Below, piece by piece: positions 16,930-24,418 of a DNA stretch of 48,005 bases. This DNA is from an uncultured Ruthenibacterium sp. (GTDB taxonomy: Bacteria; Bacillota; Clostridia; Oscillospirales; Ruminococcaceae): NCBI GenBank assembly GCA_910587145.1, contig CAJUMH010000023.1, positions 5,446 through 53,450 on the forward strand, in the 5' to 3' direction. The notes below the pieces were generated by a model that did not search any database, was not told the origin of the DNA, and worked only from the letters and a program-made list of their open reading frames with translations. How positions within the stretch are numbered: the stretch's first letter is position 1; every line of letters begins with the position of its first letter. The translations under genes were made by a program, and so were the position numbers.

Positions 16930-17855
16930 GCACACGCCTCCCTTGCCGCCAGAATGGCCACGCCGATGGCGTTATCGCCGGCATATTTGCCCGGCACGAA
17001 CAAAACCTCCGGCTGCGCCCTTTGCACCGCATCGCGGATGATCCCGCTGCTCATTACGCCTCCCGCACAGATCACCGGAGTTTCCGGCTCCTGCCGGCGC
17101 GCGGCGCCGATCATCTTCAAAATGGTTTGGGCGATGGCGCAAAGACAGTATTTCGCAACATAGGCAGGGGCCGCGCCGCGCTTTAGCAGAGCGGCGCACT
17201 GATTTTCCAGGCCGGAAAAGCTGCAGTCTGTTCCCTTTGTGCTCGCCTTCGGCCGGATCTCCGCATCGCATTGCGCCGCGAGGCGCGAAAGCTCTGCCCC
17301 GGCCGGGAATCCAAAGCCCAATTTTACCCCGATGCGGTCTACCGCCTGCCCCGCATACAAATCGGTGCTGCCGCCCACTTTGCGCAGCACGCGCGCGCCC
17401 TCGCACAGCAAAAGCTCGGTGGTGCCGCCCGAAATGTGAAATACGAGCACACGCTTTTCAAACAGCGCCGTGCCCGCCGCCGCAAACAGCGCCGCGGCGA
17501 TATGGCCCTGCTGGTGCGTTGTGCGCACAAGCGGCACGCCGCGCGCAAGGGCAAACGCCTGCGCCGCCGAAACGCCCGCCAAAAAGCACGGCATATACGA
17601 GCCCTCTGCGGGGCGCGGCTTTTCCGAAACGCCGACCGCGTCGATTTTGCACAGAGGGAACGCCTCGTCCGCCTGCCGTAAAAGCGCGGGCAGCGCCGCC
17701 GTATGATGAAACACGGCATCGCTTTGCCGCAAGCCCAGTTCGCCCGGCTTTACGGGCAAAAAGCGCTTGCAGTCGAACACGAGCTCCCCGCGCTGCGTAT
17801 CGAACACCGCCAGCGAGGATGCATAATTGCTGGTGTCGATCCCCAGTGTAAACAT
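16917..17855 (-). CDS. Kae1/TsaD-like paralog (YgjD-family protein)
   Basis: This 312-residue protein belongs to the ASKHA-fold family of TsaD/Kae1. It begins with a typical phosphate-binding strand (LGIDTSNYASSLAVFD). It has the metal-binding HxxxH motif as HQQGH near residue 116, HISGGTTELL, GGSTDLYAGQAVDRIG, and a C-terminal GKYAGDNAIGVAIL corresponding to the TsaD metal-binding Asp region. It is shorter than true TsaD (about 335-340) and lies outside a tsaBCE context, so it is probably the paralog often annotated O-sialoglycoprotein endopeptidase in Clostridia. True t6A synthesis would need a separate TsaD. It overlaps xseA and starts 2 bases after nusB. Confidence 0.85.
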   Translation of the reverse strand: MFTLGIDTSNYASSLAVFDTQRGELVFDCKRFLPVKPGELGLRQSDAVFHHTAALPALLRQADEAFPLCKIDAVGVSEKPRPAEGSYMPCFLAGVSAAQAFALARGVPLVRTTHQQGHIAAALFAAAGTALFEKRVLVFHISGGTTELLLCEGARVLRKVGGSTDLYAGQAVDRIGVKLGFGFPAGAELSRLAAQCDAEIRPKASTKGTDCSFSGLENQCAALLKRGAAPAYVAKYCLCAIAQTILKMIGAARRQEPETPVICAGGVMSSGIIRDAVQRAQPEVLFVPGKYAGDNAIGVAILAAREACAWPM

Positions 17856-17857
17856 GT

Positions 17858-18301
17858 TCAGGCTTTCCCGCTTGCGCCCTTTGGCTGCGGTACGGCTGCG
17901 GCGCCGTGCTCCTGCCGGGAGATCGCGCCCAAAACGCCGTTGATGAATTGATGATCCCCATCTCCGGCATACGTTTTGGCAAGCTCGACCGCCTCGTTGA
18001 TAACGATGCTGTCCATATCATCGCTGCCGCTGTACAGCATCTCGGTTACGGCAAGGCGCAGCAGAGCGGCGTTTACGCGCGGCAGACGCTGCAGCGTCCA
18101 ATCCTTCAGCTTCGAGCGGATCTGATCGTCCACCTCGGCACTGTGCGCGTAAAAATTGATGAGCAGCGCCTCCCCATAGGCGTCCACCGCATACTCGCCC
18201 TGTTCTCTGGACATTGCGATGATCTCCTCGATGCTGTTGGCGCAGAAGCTCGCTTCGAACAGCGCGATAAAGGCGTTTTCGCGGGCGGTTCTTCTTTTCA
18301 T
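17858..18301 (-). CDS. nusB: transcription antitermination factor NusB
   Basis: This 147-residue all-helical RNA-binding protein is recognisable by RRTARENAFIALFEA at the N-terminus and by the C-terminal INEAVELAKTYAGDGDHQFINGVLGAI. NusB with NusE and NusG promotes antitermination, mainly at rRNA operons. It is the first gene of the run leading to recN. A terminator lies between it and asp23, so it may have its own promoter or rely on readthrough. The C-terminal tail is Gly/Ala-rich and dispensable-looking. Confidence 0.94.
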   Translation of the reverse strand: MKRRTARENAFIALFEASFCANSIEEIIAMSREQGEYAVDAYGEALLINFYAHSAEVDDQIRSKLKDWTLQRLPRVNAALLRLAVTEMLYSGSDDMDSIVINEAVELAKTYAGDGDHQFINGVLGAISRQEHGAAAVPQPKGASGKA

Positions 18302-18343
18302 ATTCGTTCCTCTTCGTTCCTCGCAAAGATAAGCCCTCCTGCC

Positions 18344-18408
18344 GAAAAAAAACCGGCCGAATCGGACAAAGAGCGGCAGCGCCGCCCCTTTTGCCCGATC
18401 ATTCGGCG
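18344..18408 (-). terminator. terminator between asp23 and nusB
   Basis: The 193-base gap 18302-18494 contains a long imperfect hairpin on the - strand (about 18356-18408, with GCCGC/GCGGC at its tip), followed by eight T residues at 18345-18352. It should end or attenuate transcription coming from asp23. Confidence 0.65.
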
Positions 18409-18494
18409 TCTGCTACCGCGGGAGAGCTGTGATTTTTCGCGCCGGTTTTCTTTGGTCGCCGGCTTAGAATGGCGGCGTTTTTCGGCCGCCCCGG

Positions 18495-18863
18495 TTACAT
18501 TGCCGGCTGCGCCGATTCCTGCGCAACGCCCGTTACCACGATATTCACCTTAGATACCGTGATGCTCGTCATATTCTGCACAGAGCTTTTTACATTTTCC
18601 TGTATTTTTTCGCACAGAGGCGGGATCTTGCAGCCGTAATCCACGATGATGGATACCGTGATCTCCGCCACATCCTCGGTAAACTGAACCGATACGGGCT
18701 TTTGCAGATTTACTTTGCCAAACAGCCCCTGTACGCCCATCGTTCCGGTGGAGATCTCCTTCACGCCCTCAACCTCGAGCGTTGCAAGCCGCGCGATCTT
18801 GGCGATCACGTCTGCCGAGATCCGCAGCCCGCCGCCGATGCGGCCCGAATCCATTACTTCCAT
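18495..18863 (-). CDS. Asp23/Gls24 family envelope stress protein
   Basis: This 122-residue protein has the Asp23 family core: ISADVIAKIARLATLEVEGVKEI (first half), GVQGLFGKVNLQKPVSVQF, then EITVSIIVDYGCKIPPLCEKIQENVKSSVQNMTSITV. Asp23 proteins are small envelope-associated or stress proteins of uncertain biochemistry. Location between spoIIIAH and nusB is conserved in many Clostridia. The ATG at 18863 follows GGGAGG by 7 bases. The C-terminus ends in a short Ala/Gln tail. It has its own promoter inside or next to a 45-base palindrome. Confidence 0.92.
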   Translation of the reverse strand: MEVMDSGRIGGGLRISADVIAKIARLATLEVEGVKEISTGTMGVQGLFGKVNLQKPVSVQFTEDVAEITVSIIVDYGCKIPPLCEKIQENVKSSVQNMTSITVSKVNIVVTGVAQESAQPAM

Positions 18864-19034
18864 CTTCAAACCTCCCTGCCCGCCGCAGCATGGCATTTCT
18901 GTGTGTTTGCTCCGGCCTTTGCAAAGCTGCCGGGGCCGCTCTGGAAGGGCCCGGCTTCATCAACCGCACGGCGCTTTGCCAAAAATTGGCCGGAGCCCTC
19001 CGTTTGCATTCGCGCAGCGCGCCGCCCGAACGCA
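18864..19034 (-). other. asp23 leader, no gene seen
   Basis: This is roughly 170 bases of GC-rich sequence between the promoter/palindrome and the asp23 ribosome site. No convincing small gene was recognised on either strand; open frames here are short and lack ribosome sites. Confidence 0.5.
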
Positions 19035-19093
19035 AAAAGATGCTATAATATTCACATCGTGAATATTATAGCATCTTTTCCTGCTTTTCACAA
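19035..19093 (-). promoter_or_regulatory. asp23 promoter overlapping a perfect 21-bp palindrome
   Basis: Bases 19035-19055 and 19059-19079 are perfect reverse complements (21-bp arms, 3-base centre). The arms are AT-rich and each contains TATAAT. On the - strand the TATAAT at 19065-19070 has a 17-base spacer to TTGTGA at 19088-19093, forming a good sigma-A promoter reading into asp23. The palindrome therefore covers the -10 and start region and could be an operator. In RNA form it is also a hairpin followed by TTTTT, so a terminator of the spoIIIA transcript is a second reading. Confidence 0.65.
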
Positions 19094-19164
19094 CACCTAT
19101 TTCTTGCGCCGGTGCGAAAAAGCGGTTTTTCCCTTCCCGGCGGGCCCGCCGCCGAAAAGGCGCC

Positions 19165-19764
19165 TCATTTTACCTCCACAATGCTGATGTTTTGCGCCTT
19201 TACGTCCATTTTGCCAAGAATGATATCGCGCAGCTGCGCCACCTCGCCCGTTGTAAGGCCCTCGCTGCCTGTTTTCACCGTCAGGCTCACGCGCTCGCCG
19301 TCGATGAACGCCACGCAATCCGCAAAGCCCTTTGCTTTTACCAGATTTTCAATATCGCTTTCCACCGTAATGCTGTTGATCGCGCTCGTCAGCGTCTGCG
19401 TAACAGCCGATTTTTCCTCCTCGGACAGCGCGGCGTTCTTCAGTGCCTGCTGCATGGTGTCCAAAGCCTCGTCGCGCGTTTTGCTGCGGGAGAGGCGCGC
19501 CTGCTCGAAGTACTGGTCGCTGCCTGTCTCGCTGGCGCTTACCAGCTGCGCGTCGCCGTAATTTTTATCCGGCAGCGCCTCCTGTACGGGAAGCGCGTCC
19601 TGGATTGCACCCGTCTGACTGGACGAGCTGGACGGCGACACGCCCGTCTGCACGGCGAATGGCGTGTCGGCTTTTGCATATTCCCAGTTCAGGTAAACCG
19701 CCACGCCCAGTGCCGCTACAAGGGCGAGCAGGGTGAATTGCCGTTTGTTCTTTGCACTTTTCAT
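19165..19764 (-). CDS. spoIIIAH: stage III sporulation protein AH
   Basis: SpoIIIAH is the mother-cell protein that meets forespore SpoIIQ to form the feeding-tube-like channel across the two spore membranes. The protein has 199 residues: a short cytoplasmic tail, one N-terminal membrane segment (TLLALVAALGVAVYLNW), a Ser-rich linker, and a C-terminal ring-forming domain. That domain contains FEQARLSRSKTRDEAL and AKGFADCVAFIDGERVSLTVK and is YscJ/FliF-like. The ATG at 19764 lies 7 bases after GGAGG and overlaps the spoIIIAG stop. It is last in the operon. Confidence 0.95.
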   Translation of the reverse strand: MKSAKNKRQFTLLALVAALGVAVYLNWEYAKADTPFAVQTGVSPSSSSSQTGAIQDALPVQEALPDKNYGDAQLVSASETGSDQYFEQARLSRSKTRDEALDTMQQALKNAALSEEEKSAVTQTLTSAINSITVESDIENLVKAKGFADCVAFIDGERVSLTVKTGSEGLTTGEVAQLRDIILGKMDVKAQNISIVEVK

Positions 19765-20357
19765 GATGCATCCTCCGTCTCTGTCATTTTTATCACGCAT
19801 ACCCGGTTGGTTGGCAGCCGCAGCACGACTGAGACCAGCTCGGTAACGCGTTTGACTACAGTAATGTCATCGCCCCCCTCACACACCACGGCCACGCCTT
19901 TGACCTCCGGTTCCAGGCATGTCTCAACGAGCGCCTGTTTCCCGTCCTGGGCATCGATCAGCACATGCTCGCTTTCATACGATTGGCGGCGTTCTGCGGC
20001 GCCGTCTGCGCCGCCGGCCGTTGTTTGCGTATCGTTTTGCTCATCGTAGGCATATATCGTCTCGCCGTCGTTTTCCAGCGTGAGCATTACACGCACCCTT
20101 CCCGCGCCCTGCACCGCGCCGATCATTTCGGTAAGGCGCGCCTCCAGCTCCCGCTCGGTCTGGCCGCGCTGCGCGGTTTGCGGCGCGGGCTGTGCAGCGG
20201 CTTCGTCCTTACTCGGGTGCGGCGCAAACAGCACATCGGATAAAAAGATCAGTAGCATGCCGGCAAGTCCCAGAAAGAAAAGCGCGTTCTTTTTTTGCAC
20301 AAGGCCGCGCAAAACCGCCGCCGCGTCTGCCCCTGTGTACTTTTTTCTCTCTTTCAT
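19761..20357 (-). CDS. spoIIIAG: stage III sporulation protein AG
   Basis: This 198-residue protein has one N-terminal membrane segment (ALFFLGLAGMLLIFLSDVLF, residues 25-44) and a Pro/Ala/Gln linker. The extracytoplasmic RBM-type domain contains LEARLTEMIGAVQGAGRVRVMLTLE and EPEVKGVAVVCEGGDD. SpoIIIAG forms a large ring in the intermembrane space during engulfment. It overlaps spoIIIAH by 4 bases and follows spoIIIAF directly. Confidence 0.95.
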   Translation of the reverse strand: MKERKKYTGADAAAVLRGLVQKKNALFFLGLAGMLLIFLSDVLFAPHPSKDEAAAQPAPQTAQRGQTERELEARLTEMIGAVQGAGRVRVMLTLENDGETIYAYDEQNDTQTTAGGADGAAERRQSYESEHVLIDAQDGKQALVETCLEPEVKGVAVVCEGGDDITVVKRVTELVSVVLRLPTNRVCVIKMTETEDAS

Positions 20358-20358
20358 T

Positions 20359-20817
20359 TTATGATCCTTCTTCCTGCAATACGACAGGTACGTCTGCGCC
20401 GAGCGCGCGGATGACGGTTTGCCGAATGATGTCCTCGTGCCCCGGCGGCGCCGTGATGCAGATCTGTTCTACTTCAACGCTTTCTCTTTCGCGCACAAGG
20501 CGAACCGCAACGGCGCGATGCGCAATGCCGGCCTGTGTGAGCGCCTGGCCGATTGTTTTTGCAAGCTGCGCCTCGGCCGCCCCGATTGCAAGCGCTTCGG
20601 CATCCGGCGCCGCCGCAGCCGGCGCCGCCTGCGGCAAAGGCGGCAGAGACGCCCCGTCTGTGCTTTGCAGCGGCAAAAGAGCGGCTGTTAAAATATACAG
20701 GGCAAGAACGAGCTTTATGACAGAAAAACGCTTTCGCTCGGCGGAAAGCTGCCCAAGCAGCCCCGCCACGATGCAGGCAAAGCAAAACGACAGTGTCCAG
20801 GCCCGCAGCTGCTCCAT
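20359..20817 (-). CDS. spoIIIAF: stage III sporulation protein AF
   Basis: This 152-residue protein starts at the ATG at 20817 (MEQLRAWTLSFCFACIVAGLLGQL). It has two N-terminal membrane segments separated by a charged RKRFSVIK turn, an Ala/Pro-rich linker and a C-terminal soluble domain with VEVEQICITAPPGHED. Position between AE and AG plus this topology identify SpoIIIAF, although it is somewhat shorter than the Bacillus protein. The frame is open far upstream, but that part is the shadow of spoIIIAE/AD. Confidence 0.88.
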   Translation of the reverse strand: MEQLRAWTLSFCFACIVAGLLGQLSAERKRFSVIKLVLALYILTAALLPLQSTDGASLPPLPQAAPAAAAPDAEALAIGAAEAQLAKTIGQALTQAGIAHRAVAVRLVRERESVEVEQICITAPPGHEDIIRQTVIRALGADVPVVLQEEGS

Positions 20818-20819
20818 GC

Positions 20820-22037
20820 CTATCCCCCATTTCCAAGCAATATCATCACAAGCGTAGCGCAGATTACGATCAGGCCGAAAAAAATGCTCATGGAAAGATA
20901 GATGCTCACACAGTCTCCCAGGCCGGAAAGGAGCTTTGCTCCCTTGCCGCCGCCAAATGCCTCCGCCGCAAGCTCCCCCGCGGCAAACAGCAGCCGATAG
21001 ACGCAGCATTGCAGCAAAAGCGGCAGGAACGCCGCCGCAAAAACGGCAATGACCCCAAAGCCCACCGTTCCCTTCATCAGCTTCATTCCGGCCAGAACGC
21101 TGCCCATTGCGTCCGAAACGGCCCGCCCCACCACCGGAACACTGCTGCTGAAAATAAATTTTCCCGTTCTGAGCGCGAGGGTATCCGCACTCTGGGCAAA
21201 GACGCTCTGCAGCCCGATCAGCCCGCCAAAAATCGTCGCGCACAGTCCCAGCAGCCACTTTGTCCATTTGCACACCGTCTCGGTAAGGCGAAACAGCGTC
21301 TGTGTGCCGGAGGCCGCCGACGCGGCCGTCATGGCCAGCAAAAGGCGGGAAAACGGCAGTCCAAAGCGGCACAGCGCGTCGGCGATCATCATGGTAATGC
21401 TGAAAAAGAAGCCGCTGTACAGCGCCGCGCTCCCGGCCTGTCCGCACGCCGTGAGCACGGAGGCAAACACGGGGACAAACGAAACGAGATAGGCGCGGCT
21501 TGTCTGCACGGCCTCTTCCAGCAGCCCGGCGAGCGCGGTTACCGGCGCGGCGCACAGCGCGAAGATCGCCAGCGCCGCTACAGTATCCACCAGGCCCAGC
21601 AGCTCGGGAGAGGTGCGGTCTGCGCACAGGCTTTGCCCCACCGCCGCCAAAAGCAGCACTCCGCACAATTTTGCCAAAAGGCGCAGCGGCTGCTTTGCGC
21701 TGCTGCGGAGCTGTTTGCCCAGCCAGGAAAGCCAATCGGGCAGTGTCATTGCGCAAAACGTCTCCGCTGTCATGGGGGCCTGCTCTATCGCGTGGCTCCA
21801 CTCCTCCGGAAGCTGCGGATCCCCGTCTGTCGGCTCCTCGTCCTGCACCGGCGCGCGGGGCCGCGCCCGCTCGTAAAGGCCGGCCGCTGTGCCTTCCTGC
21901 CCGCCGCTCTGCGCGCAGGCGCAGGGCCGGGCCTGCGCCTTTTCGGCAGCCGTTTGCCGGCCGCCTGCCGCCAGTGCGCGGGGCTGGGCCCATCCGGCCC
22001 ACAGCAGCAGGGCCAGCAGGCAGGCGGCGCGCCTTAT
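20820..22037 (-). CDS. spoIIIAE: stage III sporulation protein AE, apparent ATA start
   Basis: This polytopic membrane protein of about 405 residues has a signal-like N-terminus (RRAACLLALLLWAGWAQPRALA), an acidic/Pro linker, and multiple hydrophobic helices from about residue 130. Motifs seen in SpoIIIAE include SFVPVFASVLTACGQAGSA, GFFFSITMMIADALC and SSVPVVGRAVSDAMGSVLAG. There is no in-frame ATG, GTG or TTG at the expected place. The signal peptide is preceded by ATA (22035-22037) inside GGATAAGG, exactly where an ATGA overlap with the spoIIIAD stop would be normal. Either ATA is used, with coupling to spoIIIAD, or this copy has lost its start. The long frame to 22424 is a shadow of spoIIIAD. 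Confidence 0.88.
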   Translation of the reverse strand: MRRAACLLALLLWAGWAQPRALAAGGRQTAAEKAQARPCACAQSGGQEGTAAGLYERARPRAPVQDEEPTDGDPQLPEEWSHAIEQAPMTAETFCAMTLPDWLSWLGKQLRSSAKQPLRLLAKLCGVLLLAAVGQSLCADRTSPELLGLVDTVAALAIFALCAAPVTALAGLLEEAVQTSRAYLVSFVPVFASVLTACGQAGSAALYSGFFFSITMMIADALCRFGLPFSRLLLAMTAASAASGTQTLFRLTETVCKWTKWLLGLCATIFGGLIGLQSVFAQSADTLALRTGKFIFSSSVPVVGRAVSDAMGSVLAGMKLMKGTVGFGVIAVFAAAFLPLLLQCCVYRLLFAAGELAAEAFGGGKGAKLLSGLGDCVSIYLSMSIFFGLIVICATLVMILLGNGG

Positions 22038-22414
22038 CCCAGCAGCGAAAGCAGCGTTTCGGCCAGCGTGTTCAGCAGCGGCAGCGCCGCCAAAAGCACG
22101 GCCGTCTTTCCGGCCAGCTCCACGCGCCCGGCAAGCGCCGCCTGCCCGGCCTGCTGGCACAGATCCTGCACGCCCTGCGCAAGCACGGCAATGACGACGG
22201 CCTTGCACACGGCGCCGATATGCTCCACACCGGAAAGCTGCGAAAGCCGCCGAATCAGATCGACAGCGGGCCCCATTGCCTGCGCCACGCTCCACACCAG
22301 CACCACACAGCAGGCGAGCGCCGCCAATACGGCATACGAGGGATTGTACTGCCGCAGCACATCGAGCAGCACCAGCGCACAAAGGCAAAAGCCCAAAAGC
22401 CTGAAGATCTCCAT
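22034..22414 (-). CDS. spoIIIAD: stage III sporulation protein AD
   Basis: This 126-residue protein has three to four predicted membrane helices, starting MEIFRLLGFCLCALVLLDVL and containing SGVEHIGAVCKAVVIAVLAQ, as in SpoIIIAD. It resembles a type III secretion FliQ/AC-like component. It starts 6 bases after the spoIIIAC stop and ends in TAA overlapping the presumed ATA start of spoIIIAE. Confidence 0.92.
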   Translation of the reverse strand: MEIFRLLGFCLCALVLLDVLRQYNPSYAVLAALACCVVLVWSVAQAMGPAVDLIRRLSQLSGVEHIGAVCKAVVIAVLAQGVQDLCQQAGQAALAGRVELAGKTAVLLAALPLLNTLAETLLSLLG

Positions 22415-22420
22415 AGCCTC

Positions 22421-22615
22421 TCACAGCTCGAACAGATCCTTGATGGTATCGAACAGCACGCTGATCTGCCCAATGATCATCATCAGCACCACGATCAGAC
22501 CGGCCAGCGTTGTCATCATCGCCTGTTCCTCGCGCCCGGACCGGATCAAAAGCTGATTGAGCACGGCAACAATGATGCCGATGGCGGCAATTTTAAATAC
22601 AAAATCAATGTTCAT
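22421..22615 (-). CDS. spoIIIAC: stage III sporulation protein AC
   Basis: This 64-residue, two-helix membrane protein starts MNIDFVFKIAAIGIIVAVLN and ends GQISVLFDTIKDLFEL, a very conserved SpoIIIAC pattern. The ribosome site AAAGGAG lies about 10 bases upstream. The intercistronic gap to spoIIIAB is enlarged by a duplicated piece of spoIIIAB. Confidence 0.95.
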   Translation of the reverse strand: MNIDFVFKIAAIGIIVAVLNQLLIRSGREEQAMMTTLAGLIVVLMMIIGQISVLFDTIKDLFEL

Positions 22616-22634
22616 GCCTTGTTTCGCTCCTTTT

Positions 22635-22783
22635 TTTACAGCAGCAGCGCCGCTGCGCCTCCCAGAGAAAGGCCGATGGTGCGGTACGGCTTTTGCTGCA
22701 CCGCCGCTTTACAGCAGCAGCAGCGCCGCTGCGCCTCCCAGAGAAAGGCCGATGGTTCGGTACAGCTTTTGCTGCACCGCCGC
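22635..22783. repeat. tandem duplication of the spoIIIAB 3' end
   Basis: Copy 1 is 22635-22707 (73 bases) and copy 2 is 22708-22783 (76 bases). They differ by two substitutions and one extra CAG-type triplet in copy 2. Copy 2 is the functional C-terminus and stop of spoIIIAB. Copy 1 lies between that stop and spoIIIAC and, after the stop, is in another frame. The near identity points to a recent event or an assembly artefact. Confidence 0.9.
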
Positions 22784-23230
22784 CTGCTCGCGTGCCTGCT
22801 CCAGTGCCTGCTCCAGGCCCGCCTGCGCGTGGGCAAGGCGCTGCTCCTCTTCCCGCGCCGGGCATGCGCCGAGGCTTTCCAGTGCGGCGCGCAGTGCGGC
22901 GCGCTCGGGCGGCAGCGTAACATCCCCCACCTCCCGCTCGGTGCGCTGCAGGGCGCGGTCCAGCTCGATCTGCAGCCCGCTGCCCGTACTTAGATTCGCA
23001 AAATAGAGCGGCAGCGCGGCAAGGCGCGTATTGCCCTGCGCCTGGGCAAGGATTTCCTCGGTGCGGCCGCAGCGAAAATGCAGTTCCCGGCGAACAGCGC
23101 CCAAAAAGGCGCACATCTCGCGCAGCACCTGCACGCGCCGCGCACAAGCATTTCCCCTGCGCCAGCCAAGCGCCCCTCCCGCGTACAGAATGAGCAGCGC
23201 ACCGATCGCTTTAAGCATCAGCTTCCACAT
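22709..23230 (-). CDS. spoIIIAB: stage III sporulation protein AB
   Basis: This 173-residue protein starts at ATG 23230 (6 bases after GGAGG). It has an N-terminal membrane segment (KAIGALLILYAGGALGW), a central helical domain with REMCAFLGAVRREL and LPLYFANLSTGSG, and a C-terminal membrane segment (TIGLSLGGAAALLLL). SpoIIIAB resembles GspF/type II secretion components. It overlaps spoIIIAA by 20 bases. Its last 25 codons are duplicated downstream. Confidence 0.93.
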   Translation of the reverse strand: MWKLMLKAIGALLILYAGGALGWRRGNACARRVQVLREMCAFLGAVRRELHFRCGRTEEILAQAQGNTRLAALPLYFANLSTGSGLQIELDRALQRTEREVGDVTLPPERAALRAALESLGACPAREEEQRLAHAQAGLEQALEQAREQAAVQQKLYRTIGLSLGGAAALLLL

Positions 23231-24137
23231 GAACGACCTCCGATAAAACGCCCGGCGCTGTTTTTCCGCGCAGAAAAGCCACCTCGGAAATAGCGCCCGT
23301 TTGCAGCAGCGCCGTGTATTGCGGCCTGCGCCGCAGTGCGTCCAGCCCCGGCGCATGCATGGTAATGATCAAACCGACGCCTGCGTTTGCCGCCTGCGCG
23401 ATCGCAGCGATCTCCTCCACGGCACCCACTTCGTCGCATACCAGCACCTCCGGCGCCAGCGCGCGCAGCGCATGCTGCATCCCGATATGCTTGGGATACC
23501 CCGAGAGCACATCGCAGTGCACCGGCGGCACACTGCAAAAACCGGACGGCTCCACGGGGGCGATCTCGCACCGCTCGTCCACCACGGCCGTTTTGCGGCC
23601 CAGACGGGAAAGCTGCGCCACCACCGCGCGCAGCAGCGTTGTTTTTCCGCTTCCCGGCTCGCCCGCAAGGATCAGCCCCACGCGCGCGGCGCGCAAAAGC
23701 GGCGTCAGGCGTGCATCGCACGCGCACAGGGCCGTGCGTGCGATGCGCAGATTGATGGACGTAATATTTTTCAGCGCAAATACCCCGTCGCTGTCGGTAT
23801 AGGCCGTACCGCACACGCCTGCGCGGTGTCCGCCCGGCATCGGCACAAAGCCGTTTGCAAGGCTTTCGGAAAAGCTGTGCACCGAATAGCCGCACACCGC
23901 CTGAAAGCAGGTCTGCAGCAGCGCGTGATCGGTAAAAAGCGCGTCCGGCTCCGGCGCGCCGGTGAGCCGGCCGCCGGGAGCCACAAAGCGCGCCCCGGCC
24001 GGTGTGCTCAGCGCAGCCGGACGGCCGGAGCGCAGCCGGATCTCGGTAACGGCCGCCGCCGCGTCGGGCGCGATGCGGCGCATCGGCCGCGCCACCTCGG
24101 CCGGCAGCTGCGCCGCCGCATGATAAAACGCATCCAT
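23211..24137 (-). CDS. spoIIIAA: stage III sporulation protein AA (secretion-type ATPase)
   Basis: This 308-residue ATPase of the SpoIIIA-SpoIIQ channel is related to type II/IV secretion ATPases. The Walker A motif GEPGSGKTTLLR lies near residue 159, and Walker B-like LAPEVLVCDEVG near residue 232. CGYSVHSFSESLANGFVP and GGHRAGVCGTA are family signatures in the N-terminal half. The ATG at 24137 follows a GGAGG site by 9 bases. It is the first gene of the eight-gene operon, expected to be under mother-cell sigma-E control. Confidence 0.95.
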   Translation of the reverse strand: MDAFYHAAAQLPAEVARPMRRIAPDAAAAVTEIRLRSGRPAALSTPAGARFVAPGGRLTGAPEPDALFTDHALLQTCFQAVCGYSVHSFSESLANGFVPMPGGHRAGVCGTAYTDSDGVFALKNITSINLRIARTALCACDARLTPLLRAARVGLILAGEPGSGKTTLLRAVVAQLSRLGRKTAVVDERCEIAPVEPSGFCSVPPVHCDVLSGYPKHIGMQHALRALAPEVLVCDEVGAVEEIAAIAQAANAGVGLIITMHAPGLDALRRRPQYTALLQTGAISEVAFLRGKTAPGVLSEVVHVEADA

Positions 24138-24181
24138 TGCCGTTTGCCTCCGCCTGTTTTTTTGCCGCTTGTATTTGTTTT

Positions 24182-24218
24182 ATCATATGAAGAAGGGACA
24201 GGCATTAGAACCTGTCCC
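24182..24218 (-). promoter_or_regulatory. candidate sigma-E-type promoter and inverted repeat upstream of spoIIIAA
   Basis: On the - strand CATATGAT (24182-24189) resembles the sigma-E -10 (CATACAnT). TTCTAAT lies 14 bases upstream (24204-24210) as a partial -35 match. The -35 sits in the loop of a perfect 8-bp inverted repeat (GGGACAGG 24195-24202 / CCTGTCCC 24211-24218). The repeat could also belong to the end of the AEC transporter transcript. The remaining gap to 24418 shows no gene. Confidence 0.35.
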
Positions 24219-24418
24219 CGATGCTGATTGATCCTGTAAGGAAGCCAAAACGCCGCCGCGCGGGCCCTTTTCGGCTTTTTATTTTATCCTTGCCCTGTTT
24301 GCAGAAAAAGAACTCGCGTTTTTTTCCAAACAATGTTTACAGCGGTTCTGCGGTTTGCCCCAAACGCCGTGCAAAGCCGGCAGGCGGTGCGGCGCGCCGG
24401 CTGCGTGATCGCGCCCCT

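Noticed and set aside
20359..22002. A 547-residue frame ending at spoIIIAF
   Set aside because: The upstream part is the GC-rich shadow of spoIIIAE; the true SpoIIIAF begins at 20817.
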